DNA of 37,159 nucleotides from Ramlibacter tataouinensis (GTDB lineage Bacteria > Pseudomonadota > Gammaproteobacteria > Burkholderiales > Burkholderiaceae_C). Below the pieces are notes generated by a model. The model was given only the letters and a program-made list of their open reading frames with translations. It was not told the DNA's origin and did no database searches. The stretch covers positions 1 to 37,159 of the forward strand of contig DIZF01000088.1 of NCBI GenBank assembly GCA_002427815.1, given 5' to 3'. Shown in pieces: positions 1 through 7,307 of this stretch. The translations under genes were made by a program, and so were the position numbers. Position 1 is the first letter of the stretch; the number at the start of each line of letters is the position of its first letter.

Positions 1-18
1 CCGGGCGCACCAAAAGAA

Positions 19-48
19 AAGCCTGTGCCATGCGGCACAGGCTTTTTT
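19..48 (+). terminator. Rho-independent terminator of an upstream off-window gene
   Basis: An 11-bp inverted repeat (arms 19-29 and 34-44, loop ATGC) with core GCCTGTGCC/GGCACAGGC is followed by a T run to 48. This is a classic intrinsic terminator for a plus-strand gene ending left of the window. An A-rich tract precedes it, so it could also work on the other strand. Confidence 0.85.
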
Positions 49-112
49 CATGGGTGACGCGAGGCTCACGGCTCAGCCACCGCAATCGGCGTGAACGCCG
101 TAAACTGCTCGC

Positions 113-1183
113 ATGGTCACAGTTCGCAAAGGCCAGGCGCCACCGAAACTACAGCGCGATGCATTTCGCCAGCGCTTCATGCAAGCGTTCTTCGACCCGG
201 CGTACCAGGCCGAAAGCGCTTCCCTCGCGCGGCTGGAAGAGATCGCCTGGGATGCCTATCGCGAAGGCCGCAAGGCCCCCGTCACCCACAAGGCCGGCGC
301 CGGGTTCGCCGATCCCGACTATGAGCTGTCGGTGGAGTGGCGCGAGACGCGCGACAGGCTGATCGCGGCGCAGCAAGCCTGGGCCCAGCCGGGCACTCCC
401 TCGCGCGTGCTGCTCGTGTGCGGTTCAGCGCGCAACGACGGCACCTGCCCCGGTGAGATTTCGAAAACCTTCCGCCTCGTGCAGCTGGCGCGCGAAGTCC
501 TGCAAGCCGACGGGATCGAGGTGGACCTGCTGGACTTGAGCCTCCTCACGTCGGACTACGACCGGCACATCCATCCCTGCAAGGGCTGCGTGTCCACGGC
601 CATGCCGCTGTGTCACTGGCCTTGCAGCTGCTATCCCAACCATGCCGAACGCCAGACCGGCGACTGGATGAGCGAGATCTACGAGATGTGGATGCGCTCG
701 CACGGCATCATCCTGCTGACGCCGGTGTATTGGTACCAGGCGCCCAGCCCGCTCAAGCTGATGATGGACCGCCTGGTGTGCGCCGATGGCGGCAACCCCG
801 ACCCCACCAGCACGCACGGCAAGAAACCCGACGAGGCGAAGGCGCTGGAACTCAACGGCTGGGACTATCCCAAGCACCTGGCCGGGCGCACCTATGGCGT
901 GGTGGTGCATGGCGACGTGGCCGGCATCGAAGGTGTGCGGCGGGCGCTGTGCGACTGGCTGGACTGGATGGGCCTGGTCGACGCCGGTGCGCGGTCTCGC
1001 CTGGACCGGTACGTCGGCTATTTCCAGCCCTATGCGCTCAGCCATGACGCGCTCGATGCCGACACGGCTGTGCAAGAGGAGGTGCGCAACGTCGCACGGT
1101 CGGTCGCCGGCGCGGTGCGCGAACTGCGGGCCGGCAAGCTCAGTGCACCCGATCGCGGGCTGCGGGACCCGCGGCGCAAGTAA
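113..1183 (+). CDS. Flavodoxin-fold NAD(P)H-dependent FMN reductase-like protein with cysteine cluster
   Basis: The 356-residue protein has a flavodoxin-like FMN reductase domain from about residue 97. There is a beta strand followed by the phosphate-loop-like GSARNDGTC (about 104-112), and further on TPVYWYQAPSPLKLMMDR (about 200-225), typical of NADPH-dependent FMN reductases that bind FMN. About 95 residues without a recognised domain precede it. A cysteine cluster (C156, C159, C167, C171, C173; pattern C-x2-C-x7-C-x3-C-x-C) sits inside the flavin domain and recalls iron-sulfur flavoproteins, but cluster binding is only inferred. The ATG at 113 has no clear Shine-Dalgarno; a -10-like TAAACT ends 6 bases before it. 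The stop lies 3 bases from the convergent pagL-like gene. Substrate unknown. Confidence 0.8.
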   Translation: MVTVRKGQAPPKLQRDAFRQRFMQAFFDPAYQAESASLARLEEIAWDAYREGRKAPVTHKAGAGFADPDYELSVEWRETRDRLIAAQQAWAQPGTPSRVLLVCGSARNDGTCPGEISKTFRLVQLAREVLQADGIEVDLLDLSLLTSDYDRHIHPCKGCVSTAMPLCHWPCSCYPNHAERQTGDWMSEIYEMWMRSHGIILLTPVYWYQAPSPLKLMMDRLVCADGGNPDPTSTHGKKPDEAKALELNGWDYPKHLAGRTYGVVVHGDVAGIEGVRRALCDWLDWMGLVDAGARSRLDRYVGYFQPYALSHDALDADTAVQEEVRNVARSVAGAVRELRAGKLSAPDRGLRDPRRK

Positions 1184-1186
1184 GCG

Positions 1187-1801
1187 TCAGAACATCACCG
1201 CGTAACGCAACTGCAGCAGGTTTTCGCCGGGGTTGGGCCTGCGGATGCCGCCGTTGGACACGTGGCTCAGGCGCAGACCCAGTTCCCGGCCGCGCCGTTC
1301 GCCGAAACTGCGGCCGACGCCGATGACGTCGTCGAAATTGAAGGAAGAACTGAATTGCTTGAGCGGCGTCCGGTACAGCGGGTCCATCAGTGACACGCCG
1401 ATACCTGCTTCCAGGAACCAGGGCGAGCGGCCGTGGTCGAAGCCGTAGCGCAGCAGCGGCAGCACACCCACCTGGGTAAAGGCCTGGCGTCCGCCGTTGC
1501 CGCGGGCGCTCCAGTGGCTCAGGAACACTTCGGTCAGGGCAGTCGCTTCGCCGCCGCCCCAATCACGCCGCCAACTCCAGGGCCAGATGAGGCCGGCGGT
1601 GGCGGTATCGGGGCCGGCCCAATGCTCGGCCACCCCGCCCTCCACGAACACACCTCGCGGCAGCGGGTCGGCCGCCTGAACACTGGTTGCCAACAGGCCC
1701 GCGCACGCCAGCATCAGGTGGGCACGCCATGAAGGCCTGGGATTGCGGGGTGCGGCGCACGGGAATATCCCGGATTCGGCGGTCGTCATGACCTCGAACA
1801 T
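1187..1801 (-). CDS. pagL: PagL-like lipid A 3-O-deacylase (acyloxyacyl hydrolase)
   Basis: The 204-residue protein has an N-terminal hydrophobic export signal (about residues 28-43, ending SVQA-AD), then aromatic-rich alternating strands suited to an outer-membrane barrel. It ends in an aromatic residue (F204), as outer-membrane barrels do. The C-terminal signature SHVSNGGIRRPNPGEN (179-194) is diagnostic of PagL: H180 and S182 match the catalytic His-x-Ser, and E193 is a candidate third member. PagL removes the 3-O-acyl chain of lipid A at the outer membrane and so tunes LPS. The true start may be the ATG at 1801, 1789 or 1714, because none has a good ribosome site. Separate promoter likely; neighbours are not functionally linked. 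Confidence 0.85.
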   Translation of the reverse strand: MFEVMTTAESGIFPCAAPRNPRPSWRAHLMLACAGLLATSVQAADPLPRGVFVEGGVAEHWAGPDTATAGLIWPWSWRRDWGGGEATALTEVFLSHWSARGNGGRQAFTQVGVLPLLRYGFDHGRSPWFLEAGIGVSLMDPLYRTPLKQFSSSFNFDDVIGVGRSFGERRGRELGLRLSHVSNGGIRRPNPGENLLQLRYAVMF

Positions 1802-1872
1802 ATCGCATTTCGTGCGATCGACCGATCAGGGACGGGGGCGAATCGCTCGATCAGCGCGTGGCGCTGGCCTGC

Positions 1873-2229
1873 TCAGACGAACACGCCGTCCTGGTAGGCC
1901 GCGCCGAAGTACACGTTCACGCTGGCGATGCGCTCGCCGCTGAAGGTCAGGAATTCGGTGTTGCGGAACGACTTGCCGTTGGCAGTGGAGCAGCGGTAGG
2001 TGACGAAGGCGTTGCCCCCTTCCACCACGATGTTCTCGATGCGCTGGTTGTGGCTCGGATCGCGATTGGGCCAGCAGCGCTCGAAATAGGTGGCCTTGTC
2101 GATCGCATCGTCGTTGGGGCTGGTGAAGCTGAAATCGTCCGCCAGCAGTGCCTCCACCACTTCGCGGTTTTCGGTTTCGTAGGCGCCGAAATAGGCGCGC
2201 ACGACGTTGGTCAGTTTTGTGTCTTGCAT
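1873..2229 (-). CDS. SnoaL/NTF2-like protein
   Basis: This 118-residue protein has the small alpha+beta cone layout of SnoaL-like (NTF2 superfamily) proteins. It has N-terminal helices with an AYFGAYE motif (about 12-18) followed by strands with FSFTSP, and ends in the fold's typical last strand (VNVYFG). Members range from isomerases to ligand-binding proteins, so no reaction can be assigned. There is no signal peptide. The ATG lacks a Shine-Dalgarno; a -10-like TACAGT (2235-2240, minus strand) lies only 5 bases upstream, so the message may be leaderless. It stands alone between a pagL-like gene and the min operon. Confidence 0.8.
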   Translation of the reverse strand: MQDTKLTNVVRAYFGAYETENREVVEALLADDFSFTSPNDDAIDKATYFERCWPNRDPSHNQRIENIVVEGGNAFVTYRCSTANGKSFRNTEFLTFSGERIASVNVYFGAAYQDGVFV

Positions 2230-2364
2230 GGGGGACTGTATACCCCTTCAGTCTCCAGCGCCGCCGCGGCTCCCGATCTCCCCTGAACCGATGCGTGAAC
2301 GGCGCAACGTGCTCTGCCGCGGTATCGCCGGCAATCCGCCCATGCATTTGGCAACAGAATCTGC

Positions 2365-2394
2365 AGGACACCGCCGGCGTACGGCTGTTAAGAT
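2365..2394 (+). promoter_or_regulatory. Candidate minCDE promoter
   Basis: AGGACA (2365-2370), an 18-base spacer, and an extended -10 TG-T-TAAGAT (hexamer 2389-2394). Each hexamer matches 4 of 6 consensus positions. Transcription would begin near 2401, leaving a leader of about 37 bases before minC. Confidence 0.45.
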
Positions 2395-2437
2395 TCGCCG
2401 CCTTTTGACCTGGCCTTGCGGCCCACACCACACTTCA

Positions 2438-3184
2438 ATGACCGTTGCCCTCGCAGGACGCGCCCCTGCCACGTTCGAGATCAAGAGCGCGATCCTGCCC
2501 CTGGTCTCGCTGCTGCTCAAGACGGCCGACCTGCGGGCGCTGGCGGCGGAAATGACGGCCCGCTTCGGCGACGCTCCCGATTTCTTCGACAACGACCCGC
2601 TGGTGCTCGATCTCTCGCCGTTGCAGGCCCAGGGTGAAGCGGTGATCGACTTCCCGGCCTTGCTGGACCTGCTGCACAGCTACCGGGTGCTGCCGGTGGC
2701 CGTGCGCGGCGGCAGCCCCGCGCAAACGGCCGCCGCGCTGGCAGCGGGCCTGGCCGCTGCCTCCGACGCCGTGGCGCCAGCGCCCGCCCCGCAACGGGCC
2801 AGCAAACCACCGGCGCCGGCAGCGGTGGCGGACAACGTACCCGCCACCGCGCTGGTCATCGACAAGCCGATGCGCTCGGGCCAGCAGGTGTATGCGCGGG
2901 GCCGCGACCTGGTGGTGCTCAGCATGGTCAATCCCGGGGCCGAAGTCATCGCCGACGGCCACATCCACGTGTATGCCCCGCTGCGCGGCCGCGCCATCGC
3001 CGGCGCCCGCGGCAACACCGAGGCGCGCATCCTGTCGCTCTGCCTCGAGCCCGAACTCATCTCCATCGCCGGCGTGTACCGCACCAGTGAAGTGCCGCTG
3101 CCCGCCGACGTGCTGTCCAAGCCCACTCAGGTCCGCCTTGTCGGCGGCGCCCAGGGCAAGCTGGTGATGGACCCTCTCCAATGA
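2438..3184 (+). CDS. minC: Septum site-determining protein MinC
   Basis: This 248-residue protein is the FtsZ-polymerisation inhibitor of the Min system. With MinD it blocks division at the poles. The N-terminal domain (about 1-105) carries the family pattern FEIKSAILPLVSLLL and a DNDPLVLDLSPL segment. An Ala/Pro-rich linker (about 105-140) joins it to the C-terminal beta-helix domain, with VYARGRDLVVLS and the GAEVIADGHIHVYAPLRGRA turn that contacts MinD. Its length fits the family (E. coli 231) with a slightly longer linker. I chose the ATG at 2438 because it begins right before the conserved domain; an in-frame extension to 2207 lacks homology. minD follows after 19 bases. Confidence 0.97.
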   Translation: MTVALAGRAPATFEIKSAILPLVSLLLKTADLRALAAEMTARFGDAPDFFDNDPLVLDLSPLQAQGEAVIDFPALLDLLHSYRVLPVAVRGGSPAQTAAALAAGLAAASDAVAPAPAPQRASKPPAPAAVADNVPATALVIDKPMRSGQQVYARGRDLVVLSMVNPGAEVIADGHIHVYAPLRGRAIAGARGNTEARILSLCLEPELISIAGVYRTSEVPLPADVLSKPTQVRLVGGAQGKLVMDPLQ

Positions 3185-3203
3185 AACCCAAGGAAATGCA
3201 CCC

Positions 3204-4019
3204 ATGGCAAGAATCATCGTCGTGACCTCCGGCAAGGGCGGGGTCGGCAAGACCACCACCAGCGCCAGCTTCGCCGCGGGCCTGGCCCTGGCCGGGCACA
3301 AGACCGCCGTGATCGATTTCGACGTCGGCCTGCGCAACCTCGACCTGATCATGGGCTGCGAACGGCGCGTGGTGTACGACCTGATCAACGTGATCCAGGG
3401 CGAGGCCAACCTCAACCAGGCGCTGATCAAGGACAAGCAGTGCGACAACCTGTTCGTGCTGGCAGCCTCGCAGACCCGCGACAAGGAAGCCCTGAACAAG
3501 GAGGGGGTCGAGAAGGTGCTGAAGGACCTGGATGCGATGGGCTTCGAGTTCATCGTGTGCGACTCGCCCGCCGGCATCGAGACCGGCGCGCTGATGGCCA
3601 TGCATTTCGCCGACGAAGCGCTGGTGGTCACCAATCCGGAAGTCTCGTCGGTGCGCGACTCCGACCGCATCCTGGGCATGCTGGCCAGCAAGACCCGGCG
3701 CGCCATCGAAGGCAAGGAGCCGGTGAAGGAGCACCTTCTGATTACGCGCTACAACCCCGGCCGGGTCGACCAGGGCCAGATGCTCTCGCTGGAGGACATC
3801 AAGGACATCCTGCGCATCAAGCTGATCGGCGTGATCCCGGAGAGCGAATCGGTGCTGCAGGCGTCGAATCAGGGCACGCCGGCCGTGCACATGAAGGGCA
3901 GCGACGTCTCCGAAGCGTACAAGGACGTGGTCGACCGCTTCCTGGGCCAGGAGAAACCCATGCGCTTCATCGACGCGCAAAAGGGTGGCTTCCTGAAGCG
4001 TTTGTTCGGAGGCAAGTGA
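3204..4019 (+). CDS. minD: Septum site-determining protein MinD, ATPase
   Basis: The 271-residue ParA/MinD-family ATPase dimerises on the membrane with ATP and recruits MinC, and MinE triggers release. Visible: the deviant Walker A KGGVGKTT (about 11-18), a DFDVGLRNLDLIMG switch segment, the CDSPAG Walker B region, and the C-terminal amphipathic membrane-targeting helix GGFLKRLFGGK. Its length matches E. coli MinD (270). An AAGGAA Shine-Dalgarno (3190-3195) precedes the ATG. It sits between minC and minE in the usual order, so the three are cotranscribed. Confidence 0.98.
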   Translation: MARIIVVTSGKGGVGKTTTSASFAAGLALAGHKTAVIDFDVGLRNLDLIMGCERRVVYDLINVIQGEANLNQALIKDKQCDNLFVLAASQTRDKEALNKEGVEKVLKDLDAMGFEFIVCDSPAGIETGALMAMHFADEALVVTNPEVSSVRDSDRILGMLASKTRRAIEGKEPVKEHLLITRYNPGRVDQGQMLSLEDIKDILRIKLIGVIPESESVLQASNQGTPAVHMKGSDVSEAYKDVVDRFLGQEKPMRFIDAQKGGFLKRLFGGK

Positions 4020-4022
4020 CGC

Positions 4023-4286
4023 ATGGGTTCATTCCTTTCCTTCCTGCTGGGCGAAAAGAAGAAGACCGCCAGCGTCGCCAAGGAGCGGCTGCAGATCATC
4101 CTGGCGCACGAGCGCAGCGGCCGCAACTCGGTCCAGCCCGACTACCTGCCGGCCCTGCAGCGCGACCTGGTGGCCGTCATTTCGCGTTACGTCAAGATCG
4201 ATCCGCAGGACATCAAGGTCAATCTGGAGCGTCAGGACAACCTCGAAGTGCTGGAAGTGAAGATCGAATTGCCCGATCGCAAGTAA
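4023..4286 (+). CDS. minE: Cell division topological specificity factor MinE
   Basis: The 87-residue protein stimulates MinD ATPase and drives Min oscillation. Visible: the amphipathic membrane-binding N-terminus (MGSFLSFLLG), the MinD-contact helix with KERLQIILAHER (about 20-31), and the C-terminal topological domain with LPALQRDLVAVISRYV and DNLEVLEVKIELP. The start is fixed by GGAGG at 4008-4012 inside the end of minD, 10 bases before the ATG, so its translation is likely tied to minD. No clear terminator follows; the next gene appears to have its own promoter. Confidence 0.97.
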   Translation: MGSFLSFLLGEKKKTASVAKERLQIILAHERSGRNSVQPDYLPALQRDLVAVISRYVKIDPQDIKVNLERQDNLEVLEVKIELPDRK

Positions 4287-4310
4287 CCGTGCGTGACGTG
4301 TAGCAAGGGC

Positions 4311-4339
4311 TTGACACACTCCCGGCCACGGGCGATAAA
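4311..4339 (+). promoter_or_regulatory. Sigma-70 promoter abutting the SRPBCC gene start (leaderless candidate)
   Basis: TTGACA (4311-4316, perfect -35), a 17-base spacer, and GATAAA (4334-4339, 4 of 6). Only 6 bases separate the -10 from the ATG at 4346, so transcription should begin at or within a base or two of the start codon. Confidence 0.7.
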
Positions 4340-4345
4340 CAAAGC

Positions 4346-4840
4346 ATGGCCGGATCCGTCTTCGTGCATGAATCGCACAGTTACAACCTCCCCCCCGAAC
4401 GCGTTTTTGATGCCTGGCTGACGCCGTCCCAGGCCGCGCGTTTCCTGTTCGCCACCCGCACGGGCAACATCATGCATTGCGAGATCGACCCGCGGGTCGG
4501 CGGCGGCTTCACCGTAACCGATCGGCGCCCCAATCCCGACGGCGACGAGAGCTTTTTCGAGGCGCAGCACCGCGGCGTGTATGTCGAGATCGACCGGCCG
4601 CGCCAGCTCGTCTTCGACTTCTGCGTCGAGCCCTATGCGAGCGCCACCTCGCGCGTGACCGTCGAAATCGTGCCGTCGGGCGCTGGATGCGAACTGATGC
4701 TCACGCACGACCTGGGTGAGGACGAGGACGCGGCGTCGTATGCCGACCGCACGCGCCGCGGCTGGAGCGCGATGCTGCGCCAGCTCGAAAAAGTGCTGAC
4801 GACGCGCAGCTGGGGCTTCAAAGTCCCAGGAAGCGCCTGA
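4346..4840 (+). CDS. SRPBCC/AHSA1-family protein
   Basis: This 164-residue protein belongs to the START/Bet v1-like SRPBCC superfamily, AHSA1 branch. It has the N-terminal strand and helix YNLPPERVFDAWLTPSQAARF, the central DPRVGGGFTVTD hairpin, the strand pattern RPRQLVFDF, and the long C-terminal helix GWSAMLRQLEKVL. Such proteins bind hydrophobic ligands; no substrate is evident. A good promoter ends 6 bases before the ATG and there is no Shine-Dalgarno, which suggests a leaderless mRNA. The last 23 bases overlap the end of the convergent hydrolase gene. Confidence 0.85.
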   Translation: MAGSVFVHESHSYNLPPERVFDAWLTPSQAARFLFATRTGNIMHCEIDPRVGGGFTVTDRRPNPDGDESFFEAQHRGVYVEIDRPRQLVFDFCVEPYASATSRVTVEIVPSGAGCELMLTHDLGEDEDAASYADRTRRGWSAMLRQLEKVLTTRSWGFKVPGSA

Positions 4841-5777
4841 CCGCGGCCACCGTCCGTTCCGGATCTTCCTCCTGGGGAACGTGCCCCAGGTTGTCGAACA
4901 CCACCAGCTTGGCCCCGGGGATGTCGTGCTCGAAACGATGCGCCAGTTCCGGCGGCAGCAGCCGGTCGCGGCCGCCCCACAGGATCAGCGTGGGTGCCTT
5001 GATCTTCTTGAGGAGGCTCAGGTCGGCGGCCTTGGCCTGGTCCATGCGGCGGCCCAGCGCGTCCCGGTTGCCCTGGCGCCGGGTGATGTCCGAATACAGG
5101 TCGACCAGATCGGGCGTGACCTTGGCCGGATCGCCATAGAGCTGGCGCAGGCTGTTTTCGACCAGGCCGCGCGGCAGCGTGTTGCTGGCCAGCCGGCGCA
5201 GCCACGGCATGCGCGCAATGCGAAAGGCCAGGGGAACCACCTGGGGCGTCGTCAATGACTGGGGCGGGTAGCCGGCGGCGTCCACCAGGATCAGGCGGTC
5301 GACGCGTTCGGACATCCGGGCCGCGACCGTCCAGGCGATCAACCCGCCCAGTGAATTGCCCGCCAGCACGAAGCGCTGCACGCCCAGCTTGTCCATCACC
5401 GCGCGCACAAACAGCACATCGGCCGCGAGCGAATAGTCGTTGTCGCGGCTGGGGCCGGTCAAGCCGAAGCCCGGCAGGTCGAAGCGGATCACCCGGCGCT
5501 GGTCGCGCAGGGCCACCGCCCAGCCTTGCCAGGTATGCAGGCTGGCCGAAGTGCCGTGCAGCAGCACAATCGGCGCCGGGTCGTCGTGCGGGCCTTCGTC
5601 GCGCAGATGCACCTGCATCCCGTTCACTTCGATGAAGCGTGAAGGCGGCTTGGCCCAGCGGCTCTTGAGTTCGTCCACCGGCTGGTCCGGCGCCCAGGTC
5701 GCTACCAGAGCGATGGCGCCGAAGAACAGGGCCCCGGCGAGAAGCAGCAACAGAGAGCGGACCCAGAGCGATTTCAT
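4818..5777 (-). CDS. Membrane-anchored alpha/beta-fold hydrolase
   Basis: From the ATG at 5777 the product is 319 residues. An N-terminal hydrophobic segment (about 7-27) probably anchors it in the inner membrane with the catalytic domain outside. The alpha/beta hydrolase triad is visible: nucleophile S142 in GNSLGG, D271 in WGGRDRLLP, H299 in NLGHVPQEED. The oxyanion-loop HGTSASLHTW lies near 74. This architecture fits esterases, lipases and C-C hydrolases, and the substrate cannot be named. An in-frame start at 5828 would place 17 polar residues before the signal, which is less likely. A -10-like TACAGT ends 7 bases before this ATG with no Shine-Dalgarno. The 3' end overlaps the SRPBCC gene by 23 bases. 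Confidence 0.88.
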   Translation of the reverse strand: MKSLWVRSLLLLLAGALFFGAIALVATWAPDQPVDELKSRWAKPPSRFIEVNGMQVHLRDEGPHDDPAPIVLLHGTSASLHTWQGWAVALRDQRRVIRFDLPGFGLTGPSRDNDYSLAADVLFVRAVMDKLGVQRFVLAGNSLGGLIAWTVAARMSERVDRLILVDAAGYPPQSLTTPQVVPLAFRIARMPWLRRLASNTLPRGLVENSLRQLYGDPAKVTPDLVDLYSDITRRQGNRDALGRRMDQAKAADLSLLKKIKAPTLILWGGRDRLLPPELAHRFEHDIPGAKLVVFDNLGHVPQEEDPERTVAAVRRFLGL

Positions 5778-6024
5778 GCAAGGGACTGTAACCCCAGGCG
5801 CGCGATCCCCCGGCAACCTGTCCTGCACTGCAGATCCAGCCCTGAACCGGTGCGGGGAACGGGCCCATTTTTGCTTTCATACAACACAGTGGTAACGGCG
5901 AACCGGCTAAACGCGGTTTTGTTGTCCGGACAGTGGTCTGCAGCTTGCGCGCCGCTCACAATCCGCCTCAACGTCCCGAGAGGACGGCAGGCCAGGGAGC
6001 CCGCATTTGTGGTACCGGAGTGAC

Positions 6025-6252
6025 ATGCAGTACGTTCAAGATTCGTTCGATGCCGGCAGCGTCGTCGCGGCCTGGCTGACCCCCGGAACACTGGGCCAGT
6101 TCGAGCCCGTGTTGCGCCGCCTTCTGGCAGGCAAGCAGCTGTTCGTGAAGCAACCCGACGGCACCTATCGCCCCCGCGGTTCCGAACTGGGCCTGCCGCG
6201 CTACTTCGACTTCGCCGACCTGCAGGCGCCGGCGCTGCGAGACTCGGCCTGA
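6025..6252 (+). CDS. Small uncharacterised protein
   Basis: This short reading frame encodes 75 residues from the ATG at 6025, which has GGAG at 6017-6020, slightly close to the start. An in-frame TTG at 6007 is less convincing. The product is mixed polar and hydrophobic with no signal peptide, membrane segment or cysteines. It contains a PDGTYRPRGSELGLPRYFDF segment. I do not recognise a family. Its stop abuts the stop of the convergent exonuclease gene. Codon use resembles neighbouring genes, so it is probably real, but no function can be suggested. Confidence 0.6.
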   Translation: MQYVQDSFDAGSVVAAWLTPGTLGQFEPVLRRLLAGKQLFVKQPDGTYRPRGSELGLPRYFDFADLQAPALRDSA

Positions 6253-6867
6253 TCAGGTAGCGGCCAGGTGCTGCTGGATGGCCCGCGGCAAGCCCTTGCG
6301 GGTGCAGGCCTGCAGCTTCATCAACAGCGCATGCCGGGGCTCGGCCACACCGAAGCGCAAGCGCAGGTCATCGCGGATTCGCCCCAGCAGGGCCGCCGCC
6401 GTTTCGGCATCGGCCAGCGCCCGGTGCGCCCGGCCCGAAGTCGGCAGCGCATGAAACGCCGCCAACGAGCCCAGCTTGTGATTGGGCGCATGCGGATACA
6501 GCCGCCGCGACAGCAACAGCGTGCAGGCGAAGGGCTGATGCGCCGGCTGGCCCAGCCGATCGAGCTCCGCCAGCCAGAACCGGCGATCGAACGACGCGTT
6601 GTGCGCCACCATCGGCCGGCCGGCCACGAACCGGTTCGCTTGCGCCATCACCTGGGCCGCTGTCGGCGCGACGGCGATCATTTCGTTGCTGATGCCGGTG
6701 TAGGCCTCGATGAACGCCGAGATGCGCACGCCGGCGTTCATCAGGCTCTGGAAGCGATCGACCACCCGGTCGCCCTCCAGCAGCACGATGGCGACTTCGG
6801 TGGCGCGGTCGCCCATCGCCGGCGACAGGCCGGTGGTCTCGAAGTCGATGACGGCGACGGCGGTCAC
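6253..6867 (-). CDS. DEDDh 3'-5' exonuclease (DnaQ-like)
   Basis: This 204-residue exonuclease has all five DEDDh catalytic residues: D8 and E10 in DFETTG (Exo I), D94 in HNASFD (Exo II), H148 and D153 in HRALADAE (Exo III). This fold degrades DNA or RNA from the 3' end using two metal ions, as in DNA polymerase III epsilon and RNase T. It lacks the PolIII-binding tail of a full DnaQ and is probably a stand-alone nuclease. It begins with GTG, overlapping the TGA of the upstream PPC-domain gene (GTGA), so translation is likely coupled. It is the last gene of a three-gene operon. Confidence 0.9.
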   Translation of the reverse strand: MTAVAVIDFETTGLSPAMGDRATEVAIVLLEGDRVVDRFQSLMNAGVRISAFIEAYTGISNEMIAVAPTAAQVMAQANRFVAGRPMVAHNASFDRRFWLAELDRLGQPAHQPFACTLLLSRRLYPHAPNHKLGSLAAFHALPTSGRAHRALADAETAAALLGRIRDDLRLRFGVAEPRHALLMKLQACTRKGLPRAIQQHLAAT

Positions 6868-7307
6868 TCTTCGCTCCCGCTCCCCTCGGGAGAGGGCTGG
6901 GGTGAGGGCCGCGCTGTCAGCTCCTTGTATCCAGTGGCCTCATCCAGCTCGCGCCGGAATTCCCAGCCCGGCAACAGCGCGATCACCACTTCCACCGTGG
7001 TGCGCACGATGCAGCCGGGCATCAGGTGACCGCCCTTGACCACGCCCTGGGCATCGGCCACGCTGGCATGCAGGTGGGCGCCGTCGGGGCTGAGCGTTCC
7101 GGTGAGCATGAGCAGCTCCAGCGGCCCGTCCATTTCGCTGCTGTCGGATCGGGCCGCGTAGCGCAGCACCGCGCACGACAGGCTGCCCACTGCCGACACG
7201 ATGCAGGCGGCGGCGATTCCGTGCGTGCGTGCGAGTTCGGTGAACGTGGCCTCCAGCACGGCACGCAGGTCGTCGCCGGGCGACAGGCGCAGGACGTGGA
7301 CTTTCAT
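6864..7307 (-). CDS. PPC/DUF296-domain protein with REP-derived C-terminus
   Basis: From the ATG at 7307 the protein has 147 residues. It is a PPC (DUF296) domain of the type found in plant AT-hook proteins and in stand-alone bacterial proteins. Visible are the N-terminal MKVHVLRLSPGDDLRAVL, the central GTLSPDGAHLH, and the conserved GGHLMPG turn that carries probable metal-binding histidines. Its DNA role in bacteria is unproven. The ATG overlaps the TGA of the upstream ATPase gene (ATGA), and its own TGA overlaps the GTG of the exonuclease gene. The last 15 or so residues (RPSPQPSPEGSGSEE) are encoded by a REP-like hairpin (6876-6908), an acquired extension outside the fold. Confidence 0.85.
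   Translation of the reverse strand: MKVHVLRLSPGDDLRAVLEATFTELARTHGIAAACIVSAVGSLSCAVLRYAARSDSSEMDGPLELLMLTGTLSPDGAHLHASVADAQGVVKGGHLMPGCIVRTTVEVVIALLPGWEFRRELDEATGYKELTARPSPQPSPEGSGSEE
6876..6908. repeat. REP-like hairpin element inside a coding sequence
   Basis: Arms CCCGCTCCC (6876-6884) and GGGAGAGGG (6888-6896), one mismatch, loop CTC, then CTGGGGTGAGGG (6897-6908). The same architecture occurs twice between yidC and mnmE. Here it supplies the last codons of the PPC-domain gene. Confidence 0.75.

Noticed and set aside
6007..6024. TTG start for the small protein at 6025
   Set aside because: The ATG at 6025 has a GGAG upstream, and the extra six residues add nothing recognisable.
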